Source: Seminavis robusta (lineage: Eukaryota; Bacillariophyta; Bacillariophyceae; Naviculales; Naviculaceae). Taken from it: DNA of 64,000 nt. The stretch covers positions 1 through 64,000 of the forward strand of contig CAICTM010000385.1 in the NCBI GenBank assembly GCA_903772945.1, given 5' to 3'. Below the pieces are notes generated by a model. It was not told the DNA's origin. It saw only the letters and a list, made by a program, of their open reading frames with translations, and searched no databases. Below are positions 55,001 through 64,000 of this stretch, piece by piece. The stretch's first letter is position 1. Every line of letters starts with the position of its first letter. The position numbers were made by a program, and so were the translations under genes.

Positions 55001-58000
55001 GGGAGCCAATTCCTTTGGAGGAAGGGGTGGCGGTTCAGTTTGAAGTGAGCAGCAGTCCCAGCAGTATTTCACTGCTTTGCTCGATGATGCCACAGCCCCC
55101 AGTTTGTTCAGGCAGTCACGTCGGCAGTATCATCCAGGGAGCCAACGCAGTCGTGTTTTGGAATCCTTGGACGGATCCTTGCAACGGACACCTTCTTTGT
55201 CACCTTTGATGGTCAACCGATGGGCTGCTGGACAGTCACGACCTCAGTTTGGCCTTCACAGATGCCTATGTGTCCTTGGCCCTGGAGGAGAACCGGTGAT
55301 TTCGGGAGTTTCTGTGGTTGGGGAGCCAATTCTTTGGAGGAAGGGGTGGCGGTTCAGTTTGAAGTGAGCAGCAGTCCCAGCAGTATTTCCACTGCTTTGC
55401 TCGATGATGCCAACAGCCCCCAGTTTGTTCAGGCAGTCACGTCGGCAGTATCATCCAGCGGAGCCAACGCAGTCGCTGTTTTGGAATCCTTGGACGGAAT
55501 CCTTGCAACGGATACCTTCTTTGTCACCTTTGATGGGTCAACCGATGGGCTGCTGGACAGTCACGACCTCAGTTTGGCCTTCACAGATGCCTATGTGTCC
55601 TTGGCCCTGGAGGAGAACCGGTGATTTCGGGAGTTTCTGTGGTTGGGGCGCCAATTCCTTTGGAGGAAGGGGTGGCGGTGCAGTTTGAAGTGAGCAGCAG
55701 TCCCAGCAGTATTTCCACTGCTTTGCTCGATGATGCCAACAGCCCCCAGTTTGTTCAGGCAGTCACGTCGGCAGTATCATCCAGCGGAGCCAACGCAGTG
55801 GATGTTTTGGATTCCTTGGACGGAATCCTTGCAACGGATACCTTCTTTGTCACCTTTGATGGGTCAACCAATGGGCTGCTAGACAGTCACGACCTCAGTT
55901 TGGCCTTCACAGATGCCTATGTGTCCTTGGCCCTGGAGGGAGAACCGTGATTTCGGGAGTTTCTGTGGTTGGGGCACAATTCCTTTGGAGGAAGGGGTGG
56001 CGGTCAGTTTGATGAGCAGCAGTCCCAGCAGTATTTCCACTGCTTTGCTCGATGATGCCAACAGCCCCCAGTTTGTTCAGGCAGTCACTCGGCATATCAT
56101 CCAGCGGAGCCAACGCAGTCGTGTTTTGGAATCCTTGGACGGAATCCTTGCAACGGATACCTTCTTTGTCACCTTTGATGGGTCAACCGATGGCTGCTGG
56201 ACAGTCACGACCTCAGTTTGGCCTTCACAGATGCTATGTGTCCTTGGCCCTGGAGGAGAACCGGTGATTTCGAGAGTTTCTGTGGTTGGGGCGCCAATTC
56301 CTTTGGAGGAAGGGGTGGCGGTGCAGTTTGAAGTGAGCAGCAGTCCAGCAGTATTTCCACTGCTTTGCTCGATGATGCCAACAGCCCCCAGTTTGTTCAG
56401 GCAGTCACGTCGGCAGTATCATCCAGCGGAGCCAACGCAGTGGATGTTTTGGATTCCTTGGACGGAATCCTTGCAACGGATACCTTCTTTGTCACCTTTG
56501 GTGGGTCAACCAATGGGCTGCTAAACAGTCACGACCTCAGTTTGGCCTTCACAGATGCTATGTGTCCTTGGCCCTGGAGGGAGAACCGGTGATTTCGGGA
56601 GTTTCTGTGGTTGGGGCACAATTTCCTTTGGAGGAAGGGGTGGCGGTTCAGTTTGAAGTGAGCAGCAGTCCCAGCAGTATTTCCACTGCTTTGCTCGATG
56701 ATGCCAACAGCCCCCAGTTGTTCAGGCAGTCACGTCGGCAGTATCACCAGCGGAGCCAACGCAGTCGTGTTTTGGAATCCTTGGAGGCATCCTTGCAACG
56801 GACACCTTCTTTGTCACCTTTGATGGTCAACCGATGGGCTGCTGGACAGTCACGACCTCAGTTTGGCCTTCACAGATGCATATGTGTCCTTGGCCCTGGA
56901 GGAGAACCGGTGATTTCGGGAGTTTCTGTGGTTGGGGAGCCAATTCCTTTGGAGGAAGGGGTAGCGGTTCAGTTTGAAGTGAGCAGCAGTCCCAGAAGTA
57001 TTTCCACTGCTTTGCTCGATGATGCCAACAGCCCCCAGTTTGTTCAGGCAGTCACGTCGGCAGTATCATCCAGCGGAGCCAACGCAGTCGCTGTTTTGGA
57101 TTCCTTGAATTGCATTCCATCCACAAATCCATTTTTGAGCCCAAGCCCGTCTGCAAGCTCACCTGGTCTATCTGCAAGTCCTTCTGCAAGCATAATTCCA
57201 TCAACTGCCTTGGCAGCTACCCTAAAACCCAGTACTTCAACCCCGACTCTCAAGAGCCCAACTGAGGGGCCTACAAAAGGCCCAACGAAGGACCCCACCA
57301 AAGCTCCAACTACATCTTCTAGCAGAGCACCAACCGAAGCACCTACTGTTACTCCCGGCTACCCAACCAAGGCGACAAGTGAAACCCAACCAAAGCACCA
57401 ACAACACCTCCAACTGAGGCCCCTACAAAAGGCCCGACGAAGGAGCCCACCAAAGCTCCAACTACATCCCCTAGTAGAGCACCAACCGAAGCACCTACTG
57501 TTATTCCCGGCAACCCAACCAAGGCGACAAGTGAAACCCCAACCAGAGCCCCAACAACACCTCCAACTGAGGCCTCTACAAAAGGCCCGACGAAGGAGCC
57601 CGCCAAAGATCCAACTACATCTCCTAGCAGAGCACCTACTGTTACTCCCGGCAACCCAACCAGGGCGCCAAGTAAAATCCCAACCAAAGCACCATCAAAA
57701 GCTCCAACTGAGGCTCCAACAAAAGGCCCAACGAAGGAGCCCACCCAAGTTCCAACTATGTCTCCTAGCAGAGCACCAACCAAGCACCTACGCTCCCAAC
57801 CAAGCACAACAAGCCACAAAGCACCAACAACACCTCCAACCAAGGCTCCAACCACATCTCCTAGCAGAGCACCACTATAGCCCCAACCAAACAACCCTCT
57901 ATTGCTCCAGCTGAACTACCTACAAGGACCCCTACGATTCAACCAACCAGTACACCCACAAACAGCCCAACACCACTACCCACTGTCTCTCCAGGCAACC

Positions 58001-61000
58001 CAACCAAGGCACCAACCATTGCCCCAACTACATCCCCAACCGACACACCCACAAGGTTCCCAACATCTCCACCTACGAAAGCACCTTCAAAAGCCCCTAC
58101 ACAAGCGCCCACCAAGGCTCCTACCAAGGCTCCTAGCAAAGCTCCTAGCAAAGCTCCTAGCAAGCTCCTAGCAAGGCTCCCAACAAAGCTCCAACCAAAG
58201 GACCAACCAAAGCTCCTACCATAGTGCCCACAAAGGCTCCTACAAAAGCGCCCACCAAGGCACCGACAGCAGCTCCAATAAAGCACCGACTAAGGCACCA
58301 ACTAATGCACCAACTAAAGCACCGACCAAGGCACCGACCAAGGCACGACCAAGGCACCACAAAGCACCAAAGCCCGACACCCCAAGCACCACCAAGCACC
58401 CTAAAGCACGACTAAAGCACCAACCAAGGCACCGACTAAAGCACCGCCAACTAAAGCACCAACCAAGGCCCACCAAGCCCACAAGGCCCTACAAAGCACC
58501 AACCAAGGCACCAGCCAAGGCACCTACGAAAGCACCTACGAAAGCACCCACTAAAGCACCTAAAGCACCCACTAAAGCACCAACCAAGGCACTACGAAAG
58601 CACCGACGAAAGCACCACAAGGCCCACTAAGCCGACTAAAGCACCAACCAAGGCACCAACCAAGGCTCCTACGAAAGCACCCACTAAAGCACCCACCAAG
58701 GCCCACTAAGGTGCCGACTAAGCACCAACCAAGCACCAACCAAGGCACCACAAGCACCACAAAGCACCACTAAAGCACCGACAAGGCACCACAAGCACCA
58801 ACCAAGGCACCTACAAAGCACCTACAAAAGCACCTACAAAGCACCTACCAAGGCACCAACCAAGGCACCAACCAAGGCACCACAAGCACAACCAAGGCAC
58901 CAACAAATGCACCGGCACCGACCAAGATGCCTTCACCTGCCCCAACAATTGGTCCAACAGATTTTGTATTTACAAGGCCCACCCTGGACATAGCCATTGG
59001 GGATGGAAATCCAGGAAACAACGACTACTCTGCTTCAGGTCCTTATGGTAGGTTTCCTTATGGTAAAGGTTCCTTAGCTGGTGATTGAGACAAAGTTGCA
59101 AATATCAACACTAATGCTTCCATTTTTCTTGTTCTTGATGGTTTATTCCTCTCAGGTGAAATTTCGACATGGGTAAGTCTGAAGGTATTCTTCAGTTCAG
59201 TGAATTTTGTATGATGATTTTATCTGACAGATTACTATCCTGAAATTAAACCAAAGGATGTCTCTGGTATTACTGATTTTACTGATCTGGTAAGTACTGT
59301 CTTTGGCCATCACCTTGTATGTCATTATAAATGTTTGAAACTATAATTTAGCCAACTTTGCTCCTCAGTTCAATGGCAAGGCTTTGTTCAATGAGAACAT
59401 TGAAGCCTGGATAACTAGCAGCGTCGCAAGCTTGGTTCAGACATTCCAGGGTATGACATTCACCGTGTGTACATTGACCAAAAGGTCTCTGTAATGCTCT
59501 TCTTACACCCTGAATGTTTGCTTGGGTGAAAAACTTCATTGATCAGGTGCAGCTGCATTCAATCAGCCATTGGATGGCTGGGATACGAGCAGGTCAGTGG
59601 CTGATTCAGTTTGTGGATAAATTTCTCCGTGGAGATGTTATGTGATAAGCTCATCGTATGTGCTACATCACGCCCTTTAATCATATATATTTGCAGTGTC
59701 GTGGATATGGACTCGACATTTGAATGTAAGTACCATTTAATTTGCATCAGAAATCGGCTTTGAAGTGTTTTTCTTCCTATAGGATTGATTCTTCCTACTT
59801 TCATCATTCCTGAACTTCTGTTTCAGCTGCCATCCTTTTTAACCAACCACTAAACAGTTGGGACACAAGCAAGGTTACTTCTCTTAAAGATTTATTTGGT
59901 TGTGAGTTTCAAAGAGGCCTTCTTTTGGCAGCAGATGGCAACATTGTTGTCCTCATTTTATGCTCTTTGTTTGGACACCGTAGACGCTTCTGCTTTCAAC
60001 GGACCGGTTAACAACTGGGATGTGAGTAGAGTGGTCAACATGATCAGCGTGTTTACAGACACAAAGTTCAACCAGCCGTTGAATAACTGGGATTCAAGTT
60101 CGAGTGAGAACATGTATGTTTGACATGTTCACAGAGTGTGACATGACTTATGACATATCTATGTGAGTATGTGTTGTGTTGCATGATCAGAAAGCTTTCT
60201 GGCAACCCATTCTTCCTCACCTTACTTGTTGGGATTGAATCTTTTTCACTATTAGGTGGGATACTTCTAAAGTTACAGACATGGTAAGACTTACGCCAAT
60301 GATCCATTGCAGTTGTCTGTAATAGAGCCTTACCTTGACCGCTATTTTACACACCGCAGGGCTACATGTTTTATGGAACAGCACTTTTCAATGTTGGCAT
60401 TGACAACTGGGATGTCAGCAATGTCAGCAGTATGAAATACATGTTCTATGATTGTATGTTTATCATGGATGTATTCATTTGCTCTGATGTTGACGCAGCT
60501 CAAACTTTGCTATTGTTTTGGTCTCGTTGTGTTTTAGCTGGGTACAACCAGCCGCTCAACAATTGGGATGTTAGGTAAGCTTTGGATGATATTGCCTGGC
60601 AGAATTCCTCCAGGTCACAAGTATGCTCAGCCATGTTCTTTCTCAGCAAAGTAACAGACATGGATAGCATGTTCCAGAATAGTAAGCAACCTGATCAAGA
60701 ATGTTTATGTATACAAGTATGTGTGGTTCTGCATTGGCTAAACCTCTTTTGTTAAACTCTTGCTTGTTGTGCTGGACAGATGGAGCCGGCAAGTTCAACC
60801 AAAACATCAACAATTGGGATGTGGGGTGCGTTTGAAGTTTTCACTGTCATAGTTACGCCAGACTGATTGCTGTCCAGAGCCAGGTCTCACTTCACTCAAC
60901 CTTTTCCTTTGCCGTAGCCGAGTACAAAACTTTCGATACATGTTCTTCAATGGTAAGCTGATGATGCCATTGTATACTCACTGCCAAACTCTTGTTTCAT

Positions 61001-61533
61001 GCTTCCTCCACTAAACTTGTCTGTTGTGTTTCAGCTTGGTTGGACCATCCCTGCTCCAGTTGGGATGTCAGGTATGTCATTTCATAATAATGACTGTACT
61101 GTTGAAGACTGTTGCTAACCATAAATCCGGCGTACCATCTTTCCACCGCATCTCTCTTTGCCTGTAGTTCTGGAACAAACTTTGAGTATATGTTCTACAA
61201 TGTTTGGTTCGACTACGATATGAGTAGTTGGTAAGAAGAAGTGACTGCCGTCCCAAGAGTCAAGCCATGGAACAAAGAAACACCTGTCATTGACCTTGTT
61301 CTTTTTTCCACCACTGTACTAGGAATGTTGCCAAAGGTACCAATTTCCAAAGTATGTTCGAATGGGGTACCCTTAACCAGAACTTGTGTGACTGGGGCAA
61401 TGGAGCTACTCCCATTATTTCCAACTCCGCTGTGACTACAGATATGTTTGCAGGTGCAGCCAACTGTCCATCCCAAGCTAACCCAGATTTGACGGTGAGT
61501 CCAAGAGGACCGTTTTGTCATGTGTGTCCATAA
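52002..61533 (+). CDS. Giant membrane-anchored surface-type protein: 109-aa repeats, PT-rich stalk, BspA-type repeats
   Basis: One multi-domain gene is inferred. The start at 52002 (MTTNNEEETFLDS) is preferred to 51867. The acidic N-terminal part is followed by hydrophobic segments LAISYLLGLLGC and YAAALAAGIAITAAALM (about 222-245), giving a cytosolic tail and a large outer part. Next come an Asn/Thr/Pro/Ser-rich linker, EPTNEPSP repeats, eight copies of a 109-aa module (54542-57110), a PTKAPTKAP stalk (57240-58960) and about a dozen BspA/DUF285 repeats with FNQPLNNWD and MFYGTALFN words, ending GPFCHVCP at the stop 61531-61533. The BspA part is split by many short GT-AG introns, e.g. AG|T across the intron ending at 59697. 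The repeats carry many one-base indels, so no single frame survives 54.6-58.9 kb. Such proteins are thought to act in adhesion or recognition. Whether it is intact is uncertain. Confidence 0.62.
54542..57110 (+). repeat. Eight tandem copies of a 327-bp (109-aa) coding unit
   Basis: Copies begin at each GATACCTTCTTTGTCACC or near variant: about 54542, 54867, 55188, 55511, 55837, 56155, 56479 and 56802. The unit reads DTFFVTFDGSTDGLLDSHDL, then AFTDAYVSLALEGEPVISGV, then VAVQFEVSSSPSSISTALLD and FVQAVTSAVSSSGANAV. The phrase resembles the strand-helix pattern of small extracellular domains such as SEA, but no family is claimed. Intact length is 327 bases; observed spacings of about 318-326 reflect single-base losses, mainly in GG, GGG and CC runs. 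Confidence 0.88.
57240..58960 (+). repeat. Threonine/proline/lysine-rich PTKAP stalk repeat
   Basis: About 1.7 kb of ACCAAGGCACC-type 12-base repeats coding PTKA, with longer units (PTKGPTKEPTKAPTTS) in the first 600 bases. The antisense reads Val-Gly-Ala runs, which are only shadows. From about 58150 one-base losses become frequent (ACCAAGCACC instead of ACCAAGGCACC) and all three frames show fragments. Such stalks are heavily glycosylated in diatom surface proteins. Confidence 0.88.
58920..61533 (+). repeat. BspA-type (DUF285) leucine-rich repeat array split by introns
   Basis: Repeats of about 25 residues: LFNENIEAWITSSVASLV, AFNQPLDGWDTSSVVDMD, LFNQPLNSWDTSKVTSL, AFNGPVNNWDVSRVVNM, KFNQPLNNWDSSSSENM, LFNVGIDNWDVSNVSSM, GYNQPLNNWDVR, KFNQNINNWDVG and others. 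The exons are 30-110 bases and the introns about 50-120 bases, so many repeats are broken at the same point, after W-D-x-S or after the MF phrase. These repeats were first seen in Bacteroides BspA and occur widely in protist surface proteins. Confidence 0.82.
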
Positions 61534-62774
61534 TGGGAAGAAAGTGCACCAATCTGTAATCGAAGGAGGATACTCTGCTTGGCCCATCAGCCCCGTGAGT
61601 AGAGTAATACAGGGTGGTGGCCACGAATCGCTGCTAAGAGCCGATCGGGCGTGCTATGGTTGGGATGGGCTTGCAGCCACCCATAAGCCTTGGTTTGGGA
61701 TGCCGTGACGCGTACCGCGCAATTTCCAGGGTGGATTCGGGCATGCGGATAAAGTAGTAACTCCAGCGCCAGTACCAAGTCAAAATTGGTACTCGTGTAC
61801 ACGTGAGTGTGCATTGATTGGAGGCAACGGGGAAGGAGAGTTATGTTGTCTTCACGTCCTGCCACGAGGTAAATGATGACTAGAGGAGCGATCCAAAGAG
61901 ATTCAGCAAGCGACACAGAGGAGACACGAGGTGGGCCCCATGGTTGACTTTTCCAGCACTTCCTCGTGGCTCGTACCAGTAGCACTATAGTCATAGCGTT
62001 TACCAGCTGCTCCAATTCAGATCTCGACTGGATTCAGCCACGGGCGGGCCTTGCTTCATCAGACCACAGTCATCATCATGATCGGCTTGCTCCTCTTCAT
62101 GTCTTTGTCAGGATTCCTCTTGTGTTGGTGGATACACGTACAGAAAATGGCTTTGTAGGCATCCATCGACCTGCCCATTGGCAGGTCGATGGATTTCTAA
62201 AGGGTGGTGAGTAGACTTGACTTGACTCATTCTCGCGGGATACCGGCACACCGTGGGAGTTCGCGGGAATCGAGTGAGTCTCTGCGGACGCAACGGCACA
62301 AAGGGATGTGGCTGACTGTAATTCAGCTCTTTGCGTGCCACCAGGATCGGTTGGCCTTGTATCAATTGCTAGTTTCATACGGTTGGATTGTGTGTGGAAG
62401 ACTTATTTTTCTTGATACCTGCGTGCTGGGATGGAGATATGTTTCGTGGGCTCTATTAGCATAGGTTAGAGGATTCCGGTCTTACCTTAAGTTCGATTGT
62501 ATTGTATGTGTGAGTTGGCGCAGTCTCACGGAGCATAGACCTTTGTTTTGGGTGGAACTGTAAGACAGACCACACGTACAGACCACATGTACCGGTACAG
62601 GTTAGATACCAATACACTGGCTTTGGGAACCGCGGTTTCTGGAAACTGGCGCCAGGATAGACGAGAGGAAAGTTGGGTACCGGTAACTGTTAGGATGCAG
62701 TGGATGTGTGTCCACAGATCGAATCATCCTGTTCCAGCAATCCGCTCACAACTCTATTGGTGGCAGTCAGCATC
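61534..62774. other. Intergenic region with a perfect hairpin
   Basis: About 1.2 kb between the giant gene and the small tail-anchored protein gene. Frames at 61587-62015, 61966-62214 and 62097-62378 show no domain. The notable feature is the hairpin at 62161-62194. Confidence 0.45.
62161..62194. repeat. Perfect 15-bp inverted repeat
   Basis: ATCCATCGACCTGCC, a four-base loop CATT, and GGCAGGTCGATGGAT. All 15 positions pair. It lies in non-coding DNA away from gene ends, so neither a bacterial-type terminator nor a known RNA explains it. Confidence 0.9.
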
Positions 62775-63290
62775 ATGGCAAGCAACAATGACCCTCCCGC
62801 TGGCAGCAATCCCAACAATTCGTTGCTACTCAGCGACGGTGAAGCCATTTTGAAGAACTTGAGAACTCGGCGATTGCTGCACGTGTTGGACATTATGGAC
62901 GAAGAATCCAGCAGATCGTTGTCGGCAAGATCCTCGTTTCTTGTCAAGGAAGACGCTGCCACAATCGACTCTGATTTATCAGATGACGATGTGGCTGGAG
63001 CAGTCAGCGCCCCAACGGGCAGCACGAGAACCACAATTGCTTTTGGGGGAGCTCAGGACGACGACGTCGAACGCACATCACCCAAGGACGTCAGCCCTTC
63101 TCCACCACCTCCAAAAAAGAACTCTGCCTCACAAAGTTGCCTCCAACGTGCTGTGGCACAACTGGCCGAGGAAAACCTGCAGCAAAAGAGAAAGACTACT
63201 TTTGCCAGATCCATGGCTGTCTTTGGAGTCGGGGCAGGAGTGGTTGGTTTTAGCTTGGCTTTGATGTTTTACTTGCATAAGGATTGCTGA
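62775..63290 (+). CDS. Hypothetical tail-anchored protein, 171 aa
   Basis: The ATG at 62775 (MASNNDPPAGSNPNNSLLL) is chosen; the open frame reaches back to 62700 without an ATG start. The protein is polar and Ser/Asp-rich with a leucine-rich helix (AILKNLRTRRLLHVLDIMDE, about 25-45), a Pro run (PSPPPPKK), a basic helix and a C-terminal membrane segment (VFGVGAGVVGFSLALMFYL) followed by HKDC. That layout fits a tail-anchored or type II protein of ER or mitochondria. No family is recognised. Confidence 0.55.
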   Translation: MASNNDPPAGSNPNNSLLLSDGEAILKNLRTRRLLHVLDIMDEESSRSLSARSSFLVKEDAATIDSDLSDDDVAGAVSAPTGSTRTTIAFGGAQDDDVERTSPKDVSPSPPPPKKNSASQSCLQRAVAQLAEENLQQKRKTTFARSMAVFGVGAGVVGFSLALMFYLHKDC

Positions 63291-63502
63291 ACGCCTTTCT
63301 GTTTTGCTGCTATCAACAATTCCCTCCAGACTTGCTTTTGAAGTTAAACCAATTCTATCCCTTTTTAAATATTCATAATATGTCTACTTTTCATTACTTG
63401 CTGCAGCCATCGAGTGTGTTGCCGAAGAGGCAAACGTTACCGGCGTCTGGATCTGTTGGGGGCTTTGCCGGCATCCATCAGTGATAACTTAATCCGAGAC
63501 TC

Positions 63503-64000
63503 TTAATGTAGCGAGGAGCTCAAACAATGCAAGGGCCCGGTACCCTTAGGTCCTCTGGGAGCGGGAGATGCCCCAATGAAGGTGTTTCGTCTCGCAGGTC
63601 TGGGCGGAAGCTTGGTTTCTCCTAGGATGATGCTTCTCAGCGGTGGACCATCATTTTCTTGGGTCATGGTAGAATGTCGTCGTCTTTTAGTGGCTTCGCT
63701 TGCAACAGAACTTCGTCCTGCACCTCGTGGTGGGGGAGTATCTCCCAGAAAGAGACTTCGCCGTGAAAGTTGGTGACCTTCTTGGGCAAGAGCAGTTGTC
63801 CGAGCTTCAGATAGAATGATGCTTAGCAAGGCTGGTTCCTCGGCCTGGGAACTGCGTCTGACATGGGACCGTTCCCCGGATCGTTGTGCGCGACGATGAT
63901 TGGCCCTGTGGCGAGCCGCCAACAATGCTTCATCTGCTGTGGCCGTGCGACGTAACGGAACCGCACGGGATGTGGGATGTTCTCCGACGGATTTTGCCTT
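63503..64000 (-). CDS. Hypothetical Arg/Pro-rich protein, 5' end outside window
   Basis: The frame is open from the right window edge (64000) to a stop at 63503, giving 165 visible residues, so the start lies beyond the window. The sequence is rich in Arg, Ser, Pro and Ala with a loosely repeated motif: LLSIILSEART, RRSLFLGDTPPPRG, LRSIILGETKLPPRPARR and NTFIGASPAPRG. The repeat R-x-(S/T)-(I/L/F)-x-L-G-(D/E)-(T/A) spaced by linkers suggests short linear binding motifs in a disordered protein. No known domain. Identity unknown. Confidence 0.5.
   Translation of the reverse strand, partial: KAKSVGEHPTSRAVPLRRTATADEALLAARHRANHRRAQRSGERSHVRRSSQAEEPALLSIILSEARTTALAQEGHQLSRRSLFLGDTPPPRGAGRSSVASEATKRRRHSTMTQENDGPPLRSIILGETKLPPRPARRNTFIGASPAPRGPKGTGPLHCLSSSLH

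Noticed and set aside
57349-58482. Minus-strand Val-Gly-Ala rich frames
   Set aside because: Antisense shadows of the PTKAP repeat; the Pro/Thr/Ala codons read as glycine/valine/alanine on the other strand.

Overview
The window reads as nuclear DNA of a stramenopile alga, most likely a pennate diatom. This is inference from several signs. Coding regions are broken by short GT-AG introns of about 70 to 170 bases. A secreted-type leader carries the ASA-F motif typical of diatom plastid import. There is a large surface-type gene with PT-rich linkers and BspA-type FNQPLNNWD repeats. Gene borders are littered with CTAGCTAG and GGTACCGGTACC words. There is an 11-base run of N at 34206-34216. No prokaryotic operons, rRNA, tRNA or CRISPR arrays were seen.

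Layout. 1-8.8 kb: a MATE-type transporter (-, cut by the left edge), a plastid-targeted conserved protein (+) and a POL5/MYBBP1A-like nucleolar protein (+). 8.8-14.5 kb: a RINT1/TIP20 tethering factor (-), a 50-aa membrane peptide (+), a YecM-family protein (-) and an indole-3-glycerol-phosphate-synthase-like protein (+). 14.8-19.8 kb: a protein with three ubiquitin-like modules, a divergent TIR-like module and leucine-rich repeats (-), and a four-exon GGPP synthase (+). 20.0-25.4 kb: five-exon XRN1 exoribonuclease (-). 26.0-29.1 kb: a zinc-motif, transposase-like single-exon gene (+). 29.6-33.5 kb: a seven-exon Fun30/SMARCAD1 remodeller (+). 33.5-41.2 kb: gene-poor repeat territory with a GAGACGA fold-back element, a 426-bp duplication and a truncated second copy of the remodeller gene. 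41.2-49.7 kb: a diatom-type hypothetical (+), a sirtuin fused to a ZZ zinc finger (-), a membrane-anchored thioredoxin (+), an HMG-box protein (-) and a membrane RING protein (-). 49.7-52.0 kb: tandem repeats with embedded hairpins. 52.0-61.5 kb: one giant surface-type gene (+). 61.5-64.0 kb: a tail-anchored hypothetical (+) and an edge-cut hypothetical (-).

Most genes are unrelated housekeeping functions: RNA decay, ribosome biogenesis, chromatin, trafficking, isoprenoid and tryptophan-type metabolism. They lie in divergent or convergent pairs rather than pathways. The parts most worth attention are the Ubl-TIR-like-LRR protein, the sirtuin-ZZ fusion with an expanded zinc ribbon, the repeat-rich surface gene, and the fold-back/duplication block at 34-39.6 kb. 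Splice sites were placed by hand from GT/AG, reading phase and family homology. All family names come from recognition of motifs, not from a database search.
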